Source: Pantoea cypripedii (GTDB lineage: Bacteria > Pseudomonadota > Gammaproteobacteria > Enterobacterales > Enterobacteriaceae). Taken from it: a stretch of DNA of 64,000 nucleotides. The stretch covers positions 2,083,286-2,147,285 of the forward strand of contig NZ_CP024768.1 of assembly GCF_011395035.1 (NCBI RefSeq), in the 5' to 3' direction. Position 1 is the first letter of the stretch; every line of letters begins with the position of its first letter. Positions 32,842 to 41,733 of this stretch are shown piece by piece. Below the pieces are notes generated by a model. The model saw only the letters and a list, made by a program, of their open reading frames with translations. It ran no database searches and was not told the origin of the DNA. A program made the position numbers and the translations under genes.

Positions 32842-34885
32842 ACGACAGCCCGCGATTCTCCAGCATCGGGCCGATTTCTGGCGCTTTGCCGCGCCAGGCC
32901 AGCCACAGATATTGCAAATCGGTGCTGTTACCGCGCGACAGAATCTGTTCGCGGAAGTGCTGACCATTTTCCCGCGTTAAGCCGCCCCGCTCCTCAAACG
33001 CCTGATAACCATCATCGGCCAGCATCTGCGTCCAGATATAGGCGTAGTAACCGGCGGCATAGCCGCCACCCCAGATGTGACGGAAATAACTGGAACGGTA
33101 GCGCGGCGGCACCGTTGCCAGGGCGATATTCTCGGCCGCCAGTGCCTGCAATTCAAAATGGCTGACATCTTCCGGGTTATCGTGGGTGGTCAGCGAGTGC
33201 CATTGCATATCGAGCAATGCCGCTGCCAGCAGCTCCGTCATGTCATAACCTTTGTTGAATTTCGCCGCGCGCACCATTTTCTCGCGCAGCTCAGCAGGCA
33301 TTGGCTCGCCACTCTGATAATGGCAGGCGTAATTGGCGAACACCTGCGGGTTACTGGCCCAGTGTTCGTTGATCTGCGACGGGAATTCGACAAAATCACG
33401 CGGCGTCGCGGTGCCCGACAGGGTGACATAACGCTGCGAGGCAAACAGGCCGTGCAGCGCATGACCAAATTCATGGAACAGGGTGATAACTTCATCCCAG
33501 CTCAGTAACGCAGGCTGACCCGCCGCCGGTTTGGTGTAATTACAGACGTTGTAAATCACGGGTTTGGTGCCGAGCAGCGTCGATTGATCGACAAAGTTGC
33601 TCATCCATGCACCGCCACTTTTGTTATCGCGTTTAAAGAAATCGGTGTAGAACAACGCCAGCGGCGTATCGTCCGCATCGAAAATCTCATAGACACGCAC
33701 ATCGGGATGATAAACCGGTAAATCATGGCGCTCGCTAAAGCGAATACCGAACAACTGGCTGGCGGACCAGAACACCCCTTTCTCCAGCACATTTTCCAGC
33801 GCGAAGTACGGGCGGATCTGGCTTTCATCCAGCGCATATTTTTCTTTACGCACCTGCTCAGCGTAGAAGCTCCAGTCCCAGGCGCGTAGCGGGAAACTGT
33901 GGTGCTCCCGTTCAATGGCCTGCTGAATCTCTGCCGCTTCCCGCTCGGCACGTCCACGGGCGGCAGGCACGATATTACGCATAAAACTCAACGCCGCTTC
34001 CGGCGTTTTTGCCATCTGGTCCTGCAAACCCCACTCGGCATAGGTTTTGAAACCGAGCAGGCTGGCCCGTTGCGCGCGCAGCTGCGCCATGCGCAATACC
34101 AGCGCGCGGGTGTCGTTCTCGTCGCCCAGCTCACAGCGCGTCAGCGATCGCTGGAACAACACTTCGCGCGTGGCCCGCACGCTTAACGCTTGCAGCACCG
34201 GTTGCTGGGTGGTGTTTTGCAACGGAATCAACCATTCACCCGACAGACCGCGTGCAACGGCTGCCGCTTTGGCATGGGCCAGTTCCTCATCGCTGAGTCC
34301 GGCCAGTGCCGCCGGGTTGCTGACGGTATACGCACCCGCTTTGGTGGCGGCCAGCAGCCGATTACCAAACTTTGTGCCGAGGGTGGCCAGCTCCTGATTA
34401 CAGGCGCGCAGCTGGTCCTTATCAGCGTCATTCAGGCTGGCACCCGCCAGCTGAAAATGTTGCCAGACCACTTCCACCAGGCGCATCGCTTCAGCATCCG
34501 GGCATTGGGTGCCGCGATGCTGATAGACGCTATCGAGACGGGCGAACAGCTGGCTGTTGAGGGTAATTTCGTCGTTCAGTGCCGTCAGTTTGGGGGTAAC
34601 TAACTCATCCACTTCCTGGAGGCGTTCGCTGGTGTTGGCTGAGGTCATGGCACCAAACACCAGATTGACCCGGCTCAGCAGTTGCCCGCTGCGCTCCAGA
34701 GCGACATAGGTGTTTTCAAAGGTGGCTGGCTCCGGGTTACTGGCGATTGCCGCGACCTGCTGGCGTTTTTCTTCCATACCGGCTTCCAGCGCCGGGAGAA
34801 AGTCTTCTTCCTGAATAAGGTCAAACGGTGGGGTTTGATACGGCAAGGTGCTGGCAGTGAAAAAAGGATTCGTTCTTGAATTCAT
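32837..34885 (-). CDS. dcp: Peptidyl-dipeptidase Dcp
   Basis: 682 aa, matching E. coli Dcp (681). M3 metallopeptidase with zinc motif HEFGHALHG and the downstream Glu in the helix following it. It cleaves C-terminal dipeptides from peptides in the cytoplasm. AGGAGCGATA precedes the ATG. In E. coli dcp is adjacent to and divergent from ydfG; here xdhC-B-A, guaD and hok/sok lie between them. The stop codon lies within a REP-like palindrome. Confidence 0.93.
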   Translation of the reverse strand: MNSRTNPFFTASTLPYQTPPFDLIQEEDFLPALEAGMEEKRQQVAAIASNPEPATFENTYVALERSGQLLSRVNLVFGAMTSANTSERLQEVDELVTPKLTALNDEITLNSQLFARLDSVYQHRGTQCPDAEAMRLVEVVWQHFQLAGASLNDADKDQLRACNQELATLGTKFGNRLLAATKAGAYTVSNPAALAGLSDEELAHAKAAAVARGLSGEWLIPLQNTTQQPVLQALSVRATREVLFQRSLTRCELGDENDTRALVLRMAQLRAQRASLLGFKTYAEWGLQDQMAKTPEAALSFMRNIVPAARGRAEREAAEIQQAIEREHHSFPLRAWDWSFYAEQVRKEKYALDESQIRPYFALENVLEKGVFWSASQLFGIRFSERHDLPVYHPDVRVYEIFDADDTPLALFYTDFFKRDNKSGGAWMSNFVDQSTLLGTKPVIYNVCNYTKPAAGQPALLSWDEVITLFHEFGHALHGLFASQRYVTLSGTATPRDFVEFPSQINEHWASNPQVFANYACHYQSGEPMPAELREKMVRAAKFNKGYDMTELLAAALLDMQWHSLTTHDNPEDVSHFELQALAAENIALATVPPRYRSSYFRHIWGGGYAAGYYAYIWTQMLADDGYQAFEERGGLTRENGQHFREQILSRGNSTDLQYLWLAWRGKAPEIGPMLENRGLSS

Positions 34886-34907
34886 TATCGCTCCTGATCA
34901 TCAGCAA

Positions 34908-34927
34908 CGCCGGAGCAGGCTCCGGCG
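34908..34927 (-). terminator. Hairpin after xdhC
   Basis: CGCCGGAGC / GCTCCGGCG, a 9-bp stem with 2-nt centre, 32 bp after the xdhC stop and just before dcp on the same strand. Only TTGCTGAT follows, so it may be a weak terminator or a processing signal; some read-through into dcp is possible. Confidence 0.45.
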
Positions 34928-34959
34928 GGATGTCTCTATCCTGGCAGTTTCGCGGCGTC

Positions 34960-35742
34960 TCAACAACTCATCGTCTGACGCTGATAAACGCTGATGATCT
35001 CGCCCGCCACCGCCACGGCAATTTCTGCCGGTAGCTTGCCCTTCACATCCGGCAAACCGATCGGGCAACGCAGGCGTGCCAGCGTATCCGGCGCGATCCC
35101 TTTTCCTTCCAGCCGATAGCGAAAACGCTGCGCTTTGGTTTCCGAGCCAATCACCCCGGCATAACAGAAATCTCCCCGACGCAGAATGGCTTCGCTTAAC
35201 GCCAGATCGAGCGGATGATGATGGGTCATCACCACGAAGTAGCTGCCTGGTCGCGCTTCGGCCACACCATCCACTGGCTCTTCCAGCTGTCGCACCCTGA
35301 TACCCTCCGGCACCGTGCGGAACTGCGCCGCACGGCTATCAATCCAGGTAATGTGACAGGGTAACGTCGCCAGTAGCTGCACCAGCGCCTGACCCACATG
35401 CCCGGCACCATAGACCTGAATTTCCGGCTGCTGCTGCATCAGCGGTTCAAACAAAATCGTCGCCATACCGCCACAGCACTGCCCCAGACGCGCACCAAGG
35501 GCAAATTCCTCGCTATGCGGTGTACAGCGCTGCTGTTGCAGCATCTCCCGCGCCTGCGCGATACATTGATATTCCAGATGACCGCCGCCAATGGTGAGAA
35601 AACTGTTGCTGGCAGTGACCACCATTTTGCTGCCGCTGTCACGCGGCACCGAACCGCGCTCGCTGAGCACGGTCACCAGGACACAACTCTCCCGTTTTTC
35701 CCGCAGGCCATGCAGTACGCTAATCCAGTCGTGGTAGATCAT
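34960..35742 (-). CDS. xdhC: Xanthine dehydrogenase accessory protein XdhC
   Basis: 260 aa. XdhC_CoxI domain at the N-terminus (CVLVTVLSERGSVPRDSGSKM) and a Rossmann-like XdhC_C domain (VYGAGHVGQALVQLL) followed by MTHHHPLDLAL. It inserts sulfurated molybdenum cofactor into xanthine dehydrogenase. I choose the second of two tandem ATGs (35742), placed 6 bp after GGGAGCGG, though 35745 is almost equally good. It overlaps the end of xdhB by 23 bp and is the last gene of the guaD-xdhABC operon. Confidence 0.92.
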   Translation of the reverse strand: MIYHDWISVLHGLREKRESCVLVTVLSERGSVPRDSGSKMVVTASNSFLTIGGGHLEYQCIAQAREMLQQQRCTPHSEEFALGARLGQCCGGMATILFEPLMQQQPEIQVYGAGHVGQALVQLLATLPCHITWIDSRAAQFRTVPEGIRVRQLEEPVDGVAEARPGSYFVVMTHHHPLDLALSEAILRRGDFCYAGVIGSETKAQRFRYRLEGKGIAPDTLARLRCPIGLPDVKGKLPAEIAVAVAGEIISVYQRQTMSC

Positions 35743-38095
35743 CATCCGCTCCCGAGAGGCGCTGTACGCCCCAGAATACCCGTTCCGGTGTGGCAGGCGC
35801 ATCCAGCAGTGGATGCTGACGATAATCCGCTACGCTGGCGACGGCATCCTGCAACGCGCACCATACGGCAATCCCCAGCATAAACGGCGGTTCACCGACA
35901 GCTTTAGAGTGGAACACCGTCTGCTGCGGATTTTTGCGATTCTCCACCAGGGTGACGCGCAGATCCGCCGGGACATCGCTGATAGCCGGGATTTTGTAGC
36001 TGGCCGGGCCATCAGTCAGCAGTTTGCCCTGATCGTTCCATACCAGTTCCTCACAGGTCAGCCAGCCCATGCCCTGTACAAAACCCCCTTCTACCTGGCC
36101 GATATCAATAGCCGGATTCAGGGAGGCTCCCACGTCATGCAGGATATCGGCGCGCAGCAGGCGGTATTCGCCGGTGAAGGTATCCACCAGCACTTCGCAG
36201 CAGGCCGCGCCATAGGCGAAGTAGTAAAACGGCGTGCCGCGCCCGGCGTTGCGGTCGTAATGAATACCCGGTACGCGATAGTATCCGGTGGCAGAAAGCG
36301 GAACCTGATTCAGCCAGGCCTGCTGGCAGACCTGGGCGAAGGTAAAATGTTGCTCCCCGACCCGGACGATGCCGTTGCTGAAGTTCACCTGCTCCGGCCC
36401 GCACTGGTGTAGTTTGCACAGCATCTCCGTCAGGCGATCGCGCAGCGTTTGCGCCGCATCCTGGGCGGCTTTGCCGTTAAGATCGGCCCCACTGGAAGCA
36501 GCGGTTGGCGAGGTGTTGGGCACTTTGCCGGTATCGGTGGCCGTGATCTGGATTTGGCTGATGTCGATTTGCAGCACTTCTGCGACGATCTGCGCCACTT
36601 TGGTGTTCAGCCCCTGGCCCATTTCGGTGCCACCGTGGTTCAGCTGCACCGTGCCGTCGGTGTAAATCAAAATCAGCGCACCGGCCTGATTGAGGAAGCT
36701 TGAAGTGAATGAGATGCCGAATTTCACTGGCGTCAGCGCCAGACCGCGCTTCATGACACGATTGGCCGCATTGAACGCCTGAATTTCGCTGCGCCGCACA
36801 GCGTAGTCGCTACTGCTTTCCAGCTGCGCGGTGATCTCATCCAGCAGATTATCTTCCACCTGCTGATGATAATGGGTGACGTTGCGGTCCTGCTTACCGT
36901 AGTAGTTACGTTTGCGTAGCTCCAGCGGGTCCAGCTGCAACTCACGCGCAATGTGGTCCATGATCTGCTCAATCGCCACCATGCCCTGCGGACCACCAAA
37001 GCCACGATAGGCGGTATTTGACGCGATATTGGTGCGGCAACGGTAACCCGTGATCAGCGCATCGCCGAGGTAATAAGCATTATCGGCATGGAACATGGCT
37101 CGATCGACTATCGATCCACTAAGATCGAGCGAATATCCACAATTTCCTGCCAGATCGATCCTCACCCCACAAAAACGCCCCACATCATCGAAGCCGACGT
37201 CGTAACGCACATAAAATGGATGACGCTTGCCAGTGATACGCATGTCATCACGGCGAGCGAGACGCATTTTCGCTGGCCGCCGGGTCTGGCTCGCGGCGAT
37301 CGCACACAGGCAGGCCACCCCTGCTGCCTGGGTTTCTTTACCACCAAAACCCCCGCCCATGCGGCGCATATCGATGGTGACATTGTTCATGCTGATGCCC
37401 ATCACTTCTGCCACCAGCTTCTGCACTTCGGTGGGGTTTTGCGTGGAGGAAAACACCTGCAAATTGGCGTCCTCGCCGGGGATCACCAGCGCCGTCTGGG
37501 TTTCGAGGTAAAAATGTTCCTGACCACCGATATGAAAGCTGCCCTGAATGCGGTGTGGCGCGCGCGCCAGGGCAGCATCCGCATCGCCACGCTGATGGAT
37601 GTGGGGCTGCTGGACAAAATATCCCTGCTCCAGCGCCTCGCACACATCGAGGATCGCCGGTAACGGTTCATATTCGACGATGGCCGCAGCGACCCCGGCG
37701 CGTGCCGCTTCCGGGGATTCGGCGGCAACGGCGATCACCACCTGCCCAAGATAGTCGACTTTATCCTGTGCCAGCAGCGGATCGCCGGGCTCCAGCGGGC
37801 CGACATCGTTGATAGCCGGCACATCACGCCATGTCAGGACGCTGACCACACCCGGCACCGCATAGCAGGGCTGCACATCGAGTCGGGTGATACGTGCATG
37901 GGCATGTGGACTCAGTAACGGGCAAAGGTGTAACAAACCCGGCAGCTCCGGTTTGTCATCGATATAGATCGCTTCGCCGGAGACGTGTTTATCGGCACTT
38001 TCATGCTTACGGCTGCGCCCGACACCCGTCTGGATACCGGCGTCAAACTGCGATTTTAATAACGTTTCATTCAGTTCCGGGCGGTTATGAGACAT
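35720..38095 (-). CDS. xdhB: Xanthine dehydrogenase molybdenum-binding subunit XdhB
   Basis: 791 aa, full length for the large subunit. It has the a/b hammerhead (KHVSGEAIYIDDKPELPG), RRMGGGFGGKE, NTAYRGFGGPQG, the GTEMGQGLNTKV motif that contacts molybdopterin, and the catalytic Glu in KAVGEPPFMLG. It oxidises hypoxanthine to xanthine and xanthine to urate at the Mo centre, passing electrons to XdhA. Its start overlaps the xdhA stop by 11 bp and its end overlaps the xdhC start by 23 bp, so the whole operon is translationally coupled. Confidence 0.95.
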   Translation of the reverse strand: MSHNRPELNETLLKSQFDAGIQTGVGRSRKHESADKHVSGEAIYIDDKPELPGLLHLCPLLSPHAHARITRLDVQPCYAVPGVVSVLTWRDVPAINDVGPLEPGDPLLAQDKVDYLGQVVIAVAAESPEAARAGVAAAIVEYEPLPAILDVCEALEQGYFVQQPHIHQRGDADAALARAPHRIQGSFHIGGQEHFYLETQTALVIPGEDANLQVFSSTQNPTEVQKLVAEVMGISMNNVTIDMRRMGGGFGGKETQAAGVACLCAIAASQTRRPAKMRLARRDDMRITGKRHPFYVRYDVGFDDVGRFCGVRIDLAGNCGYSLDLSGSIVDRAMFHADNAYYLGDALITGYRCRTNIASNTAYRGFGGPQGMVAIEQIMDHIARELQLDPLELRKRNYYGKQDRNVTHYHQQVEDNLLDEITAQLESSSDYAVRRSEIQAFNAANRVMKRGLALTPVKFGISFTSSFLNQAGALILIYTDGTVQLNHGGTEMGQGLNTKVAQIVAEVLQIDISQIQITATDTGKVPNTSPTAASSGADLNGKAAQDAAQTLRDRLTEMLCKLHQCGPEQVNFSNGIVRVGEQHFTFAQVCQQAWLNQVPLSATGYYRVPGIHYDRNAGRGTPFYYFAYGAACCEVLVDTFTGEYRLLRADILHDVGASLNPAIDIGQVEGGFVQGMGWLTCEELVWNDQGKLLTDGPASYKIPAISDVPADLRVTLVENRKNPQQTVFHSKAVGEPPFMLGIAVWCALQDAVASVADYRQHPLLDAPATPERVFWGVQRLSGADDDLPRLD

Positions 38096-39527
38096 AGCGC
38101 GTTACCTCCGCAATGGTCAGTTCACCGCTGGCCTGCGCGTAGTAGCGACGCAACAGATTACGTGCCACCTGTAAACGATAAGCCGCGCTGGCGCGGAAGT
38201 CGCTCAGTGGCTGGAAATCATGGCTCAGCGCGGCACAGGCGCTTTCGATGGTGGTCAGATTAAAGGGGGCGCCGGTTAGCACGGCCTCGGCTTGCAACGC
38301 ACGTTTGGGTGTGGCCGCCATACCGCCAAAGGCAATACGGACGCGCTGCACCGTGCCATTCTCCAGCTGCATATTGATCGCGGCAAAGATGGCAGAAATA
38401 TCGTCATCCAGGCGTTTTGAAACTTTCCAGGCGACAAAATCAGGTGACACCGTCACGCGCGGAATAATGATGTTGCGGATAAACTCCCCCGGTTGTAACA
38501 CCGTCTGGCGATAGCCAGTGAAAAACTGGTCAAGCGCCACTTCACGACAGTGCTCCCCCTGCTGTAATTCCAGCCGGGCGCTGAGCGCCAGCAGCATCGG
38601 TGCAGCGTCGCCAATCGGTGAGGCATTGCCGATATTGCCGCCCAGCGTGCCCTGATTGCGGATTTGCAGTGAAGCGAACCGCTCCAGCATGGCACTGAAC
38701 GCCGGAATACGCGTTGCCAGAAACTGATAGCAATGATGCAGCGATGCCCCTGCGCCCAGACGCCAGTTTTCATCATCTTCCAGACAGGTTTTCAGTTCCG
38801 CCACCTGCTCCAGCGCGATCAACAGCGGAAGACGCTGATACTGCTGGGTGATTTGCAGGCTGAGGTCGGTGCCTCCCGCCAGCAGACGCGCTTGCGGATG
38901 CTGCTGATACAACGCCGCCAGCTGTGCCACCGTTTTCGGGACAAAACAGCGGCTGCCATTGGCCTCCAGCACCTGGACTTCATTGTTGGTCAGCGCCTGT
39001 AAGCGCTGCACCAGGTGGGTTTCGCTTTGGCTGAAGTTATCGCACACCGGGTGCTCACAGGCCTGCTGCGCCGCATCCATAATCGGCCGGTAGCCGGTGC
39101 AACGACACAGATTCCCCGCCAGTGCCTGCTCCGCCTGATGCCTGTCCCAGCCGTCACTGTTTTTCTGCAAGGTAAATAACGACATCACAAAACCCGGCGT
39201 GCAGTAGCCGCACTGTGAACCGTGGCAATCAACCATCGCCTGCTGTACCGGATGCAGATCGCTCCCCTGGCGCAAGTCCTCCACGGTGATCAACTGCTTG
39301 CCTTGCAAACTGCTGACCAGCGTCAGGCAGCTGTTCACCGTTTCATAGTGCATATGGCCATCCACCACTTTTCCCAGCGTCACGGTACAGGCACCGCAAT
39401 CACCTGAGGCGCAGCCCTCTTTGGTGCCGCGTCGTTGCTGGTGATTACGCAGGTAATTCAGCACGGTGAGATTCGGATCGAGGTCGCGCTCGGTCACCAG
39501 TCGATTATTAAGCAGAAACTGAATCAT
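38085..39527 (-). CDS. xdhA: Xanthine dehydrogenase FAD/2Fe-2S subunit XdhA
   Basis: 480 aa. Two 2Fe-2S clusters, the plant-type one in CASGDCGACTV with its further Cys, and the second in CGYCTPGFVMS and CRCTGYRPI. Then an FAD domain (LLAGGTDLSL, LGGNIGNASPIGD) and the CO_deh_flav_C domain. Electrons from the Mo subunit pass through the clusters to FAD and NAD. It overlaps the guaD stop by 4 bp (ATGA) and xdhB by 11 bp. Confidence 0.95.
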   Translation of the reverse strand: MIQFLLNNRLVTERDLDPNLTVLNYLRNHQQRRGTKEGCASGDCGACTVTLGKVVDGHMHYETVNSCLTLVSSLQGKQLITVEDLRQGSDLHPVQQAMVDCHGSQCGYCTPGFVMSLFTLQKNSDGWDRHQAEQALAGNLCRCTGYRPIMDAAQQACEHPVCDNFSQSETHLVQRLQALTNNEVQVLEANGSRCFVPKTVAQLAALYQQHPQARLLAGGTDLSLQITQQYQRLPLLIALEQVAELKTCLEDDENWRLGAGASLHHCYQFLATRIPAFSAMLERFASLQIRNQGTLGGNIGNASPIGDAAPMLLALSARLELQQGEHCREVALDQFFTGYRQTVLQPGEFIRNIIIPRVTVSPDFVAWKVSKRLDDDISAIFAAINMQLENGTVQRVRIAFGGMAATPKRALQAEAVLTGAPFNLTTIESACAALSHDFQPLSDFRASAAYRLQVARNLLRRYYAQASGELTIAEVTRYVS

Positions 39528-40852
39528 GCAGCCTTTACCCCGCTTTCACGTTGCCAGACGGGTTGACCATTCACCCAGGTCTGGGCGATGTTGCGATCGT
39601 CACCCAGCGTCATCAGCACAAACAATTTCTCCCAGATATCTTTGCTGTTGGCATAGCGCAGCTGCTGCAATGCCGATACGGCCGGGTCGAGTACCACGAA
39701 ATCGGCCTCTTTTCCGGGATTGAAGTTGCCAATGGCATGATCAAGATCGAGCGCATGCGCACCACCCAGTGTTGCGTGGTAGAAGGCTTCACAGGCGCTG
39801 AGTTTGTAGCGTTGCAGCTGGCCGACTTTATAAGCTTCGCCCAGCGTCTGGAGCAGATTGAAGGTGGTCCCCGCACCGACATCGGTGCCGATGCCCATGC
39901 GCACCCCCTGCTGCCAGCAGCGTTTGATGTTAAATAAACCGCTGCCGAGAAACAGGTTGGAGGTTGGACAAAAGGCTATCGACGAATCGGTGTCGTGCAG
40001 GCACTGCCATTCATGGTCTTCCAGATGCAAACAGTGGGCAAAGACGCTGCGTTTCCCGGTGAGCTGGTGCTGATGGTAAACATCAAGATAACCGTCGTGC
40101 TCCGGGAACAGTTCTTTCACCCAGGCGATTTCCTGAGGATTTTCGCTCAGGTGGGTATGCAGCCAGGTATCGGGAAATTCCGCGCGCAGCTGACTCACCT
40201 TTTCCAGCAACTGGGGCGACGATGTGGGGGCAAAACGTGGCGTCAGCGCGTAGCTTAATCGTCCCCGATTGTGCCAGCGCTGAATCAGCTCACGGGTTTG
40301 CAGATAGCTGGCTTGCGGCGTTTCCGTCAGATAAGCCGGTGCATTGCGGTCCATCATCACCTTTCCGGCGATCAGGCGCATATTGAGTTGCTCCGCAGCA
40401 CTGAACAACGCATCGACTGATTGCGGATGCACGGTACCGAACACCAGCGCGGTGGTGGTGCCATTGGCCAACAGCTGATGCAGAAAAAATGCCGACATCT
40501 GCGCAGCGTGATCGGGGCAGTGATACTGGCTTTCTACCGGGAAAGTATATTGATTCAGCCATTCCAGCAGTTGCTCACCAAACGCGCCGATCATTTCGGT
40601 CTGCGGATAATGGATGTGAGTATCGATAAAGCCCGGCACGATCAGTTTGCCACGCAGGTCGACCAGGCTGGTGGGATCAATGTGTTTCTGAGCCGTTTCC
40701 CAGCTTTCCAGGCTGACGACTTTCCCGTCGCGCACGGCCAGTACCCCATCTTCGAGGTAGCGCGCCTGATCGGCAATGGTGTCAGGCTGGGTAGCCAGGC
40801 CGGTAAAATCAAAAAAGCTGGCCCGCAGCGTGATTTCGGATGCAAAAGGCAT
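39524..40852 (-). CDS. guaD: Guanine deaminase
   Basis: 442-aa amidohydrolase. Zn ligands in PGFIDTHIHYPQTEM (HxH; the family's [PG]xHxHxxQ signature), later VFAHCLHLEDHEW, and the GIGTDVGAGTTF Asp; ATLGGAHALDLD is the typical GuaD ending block. It deaminates guanine to xanthine, feeding XdhAB. I start at 40852 because AAGGA lies 10 bp before that ATG; the frame open for 34 codons upstream lacks a ribosome site. First gene of the operon; three operator-like boxes lie 163-206 bp upstream. Confidence 0.93.
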   Translation of the reverse strand: MPFASEITLRASFFDFTGLATQPDTIADQARYLEDGVLAVRDGKVVSLESWETAQKHIDPTSLVDLRGKLIVPGFIDTHIHYPQTEMIGAFGEQLLEWLNQYTFPVESQYHCPDHAAQMSAFFLHQLLANGTTTALVFGTVHPQSVDALFSAAEQLNMRLIAGKVMMDRNAPAYLTETPQASYLQTRELIQRWHNRGRLSYALTPRFAPTSSPQLLEKVSQLRAEFPDTWLHTHLSENPQEIAWVKELFPEHDGYLDVYHQHQLTGKRSVFAHCLHLEDHEWQCLHDTDSSIAFCPTSNLFLGSGLFNIKRCWQQGVRMGIGTDVGAGTTFNLLQTLGEAYKVGQLQRYKLSACEAFYHATLGGAHALDLDHAIGNFNPGKEADFVVLDPAVSALQQLRYANSKDIWEKLFVLMTLGDDRNIAQTWVNGQPVWQRESGVKAA

Positions 40853-41014
40853 AAAATGTTCCTTAGTTGAGAAAGCACCCGGCTTTCTCTTTGTTATGGC
40901 AGGTGACGGCCTTTTATGCAGATTGCAAACAACATGCCAACGCGGAAATATCATTTATTTATTTATATTCAATGGCTTATGTTCAACCCATTTGTTTTTA
41001 GTCATGCTGAGCAG

Positions 41015-41058
41015 GCAACCGAATGCGCAACCGGTTGCCTGGGTTAGCAATCGGTTGC
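41015..41058. promoter_or_regulatory. Three LacI/PurR-like 12-bp boxes upstream of guaD
   Basis: GCAACCGAATGC (41015-41026), GCAACCGGTTGC (41027-41038, perfect palindrome) and GCAATCGGTTGC (41047-41058). The last two start exactly 20 bp apart, about two helical turns. The palindrome matches the PurR core GCAAACGTTTGC at 10 of 12 positions. Apart from an AT-rich stretch nearer guaD, the rest of the 412-bp gap between guaD and hok shows nothing I can name. Confidence 0.5.
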
Positions 41059-41237
41059 GATTTAACAACTGCCAGATTTGGTGCGATTGGCGTGAGAATG
41101 ACGTGTGTCATCGTGGTGCAGGCCTGCGCCATCATTGTGCATGACAAATTCGGTCAATGCTTTTTATGGGCAGAAGACCTGGCTTGAGTTCGAAGAAAGG
41201 ATTGGGTGCATTGAGGCTAGCCGCAACCATCAGGATT

Positions 41238-41257
41238 GGCGGGGATCACTCCCCGCC
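41238..41257 (-). terminator. Hairpin at the 3' end of the hok transcript
   Basis: GGCGGGG / CCCCGCC, a 7-bp GC stem with 6-nt loop, 8 bp after the hok stop. hok mRNAs end in structured 3' regions that pair with the 5' end; no long T run is seen here. Confidence 0.5.
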
Positions 41258-41265
41258 GGTTGCTC

Positions 41266-41415
41266 TTACTTAGGTTCGTAATCCATGACAGCAGCAACCT
41301 CCATGTGACCGGTTCGAATCCGTATCTCACAAAGGTCTTTCCTCGATACCAGCAAGGCGGCGACTACCGCCCCTAATACGATAATGGCGATCATGATCGC
41401 CTTATGCTGCTTCAT
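41266..41415 (-). CDS. hok: Hok/Gef-family type I toxin
   Basis: 49 aa. One membrane helix (IMIAIIVLGAVVAALLV) followed by the Hok signature RKDLCEIRIRTGHMEVAAVM and DYEPK. MKQHKA and RKDLCE..IRTG recall chromosomal HokC/HokD. Hok proteins depolarise the inner membrane when expressed. GGAGAAGCAACC precedes the ATG, and GCAAGGAGAAG matches the leader of plasmid R1 hok. It is encoded on a transcript with a mok-like leader frame and an opposing Sok RNA. All key residues including the Cys and Glu are present, so the toxin appears intact. Confidence 0.9.
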   Translation of the reverse strand: MKQHKAIMIAIIVLGAVVAALLVSRKDLCEIRIRTGHMEVAAVMDYEPK

Positions 41416-41472
41416 GGTTGCTTCTCCTTGCCTTTCGGCGCGTAAGAGGCTACCTTTATGTGGCTGAAGCAT
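41266..41472 (-). CDS. mok-like leader reading frame, in frame with hok
   Basis: A 20-codon upstream extension of the hok frame (MLQPHKGSLLRAERQGEAT then hok). In E. coli MokC the leader is likewise an in-frame N-terminal extension of HokC. GAGG lies 9 bp before the ATG at 41472, and this site falls inside the region covered by the antisense RNA, as expected if Sok blocks mok translation and hok is coupled to it. A further upstream ATG (41487) is less well placed. Confidence 0.6.
   Translation of the reverse strand: MLQPHKGSLLRAERQGEATMKQHKAIMIAIIVLGAVVAALLVSRKDLCEIRIRTGHMEVAAVMDYEPK
41428..41456 (+). promoter_or_regulatory. Promoter of the Sok antisense RNA
   Basis: -35 TTGCCT (41428-41433), 17-bp spacer, -10 TACCTT (41451-41456), on the strand opposite hok and within the hok leader. 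The layout corresponds to the sok promoter of R1 (-10 TATCCT in GAGGCTATCCTG). Confidence 0.65.
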
Positions 41473-41520
41473 AAAGATGGGCCTCAAGTTGATTTATAAT
41501 CACTTGGGGCTTTTCTCTTT
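41463..41520 (+). ncRNA. sok: Sok antitoxin antisense RNA
   Basis: About 58 nt from the predicted start near 41463 to a terminator: GCCTCAAG / CTTGGGGC stem (one G-U pair) followed by TTTTCTCTTT. It is complementary to the mok start region of the hok mRNA. The neighbouring CAGAAAGCCTCAAGC segment matches R1 hok/sok. The exact ends are inferred. Confidence 0.7.
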
Positions 41521-41568
41521 CTGCCTTTGACAAATGCTTAAGACAGAAAGCCTCAAGCACCCGGCGCG

Positions 41569-41597
41569 ATTCTAAGCCAACCCTCTGACTTATCCAA
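41569..41597 (-). promoter_or_regulatory. Promoter of the hok mRNA
   Basis: On the minus strand, -35 TTGGAT, 17-bp spacer, -10 TAGAAT. It would start transcription near 41562, giving a leader of about 147 nt before hok, a usual length for hok mRNAs. Confidence 0.55.
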
Positions 41598-41733
41598 AAT
41601 TTTCCATACGTTCCGCTTCGGTAATCCGTGTTTTTGTCTCAATTTTGCGATCCACTACAGACTTTGTTCTCTCGTCAGTTTTTCTTTGTCAGAATAGATT
41701 AGTCTGGACATACAATTGTTAAGGAACAGTGAG

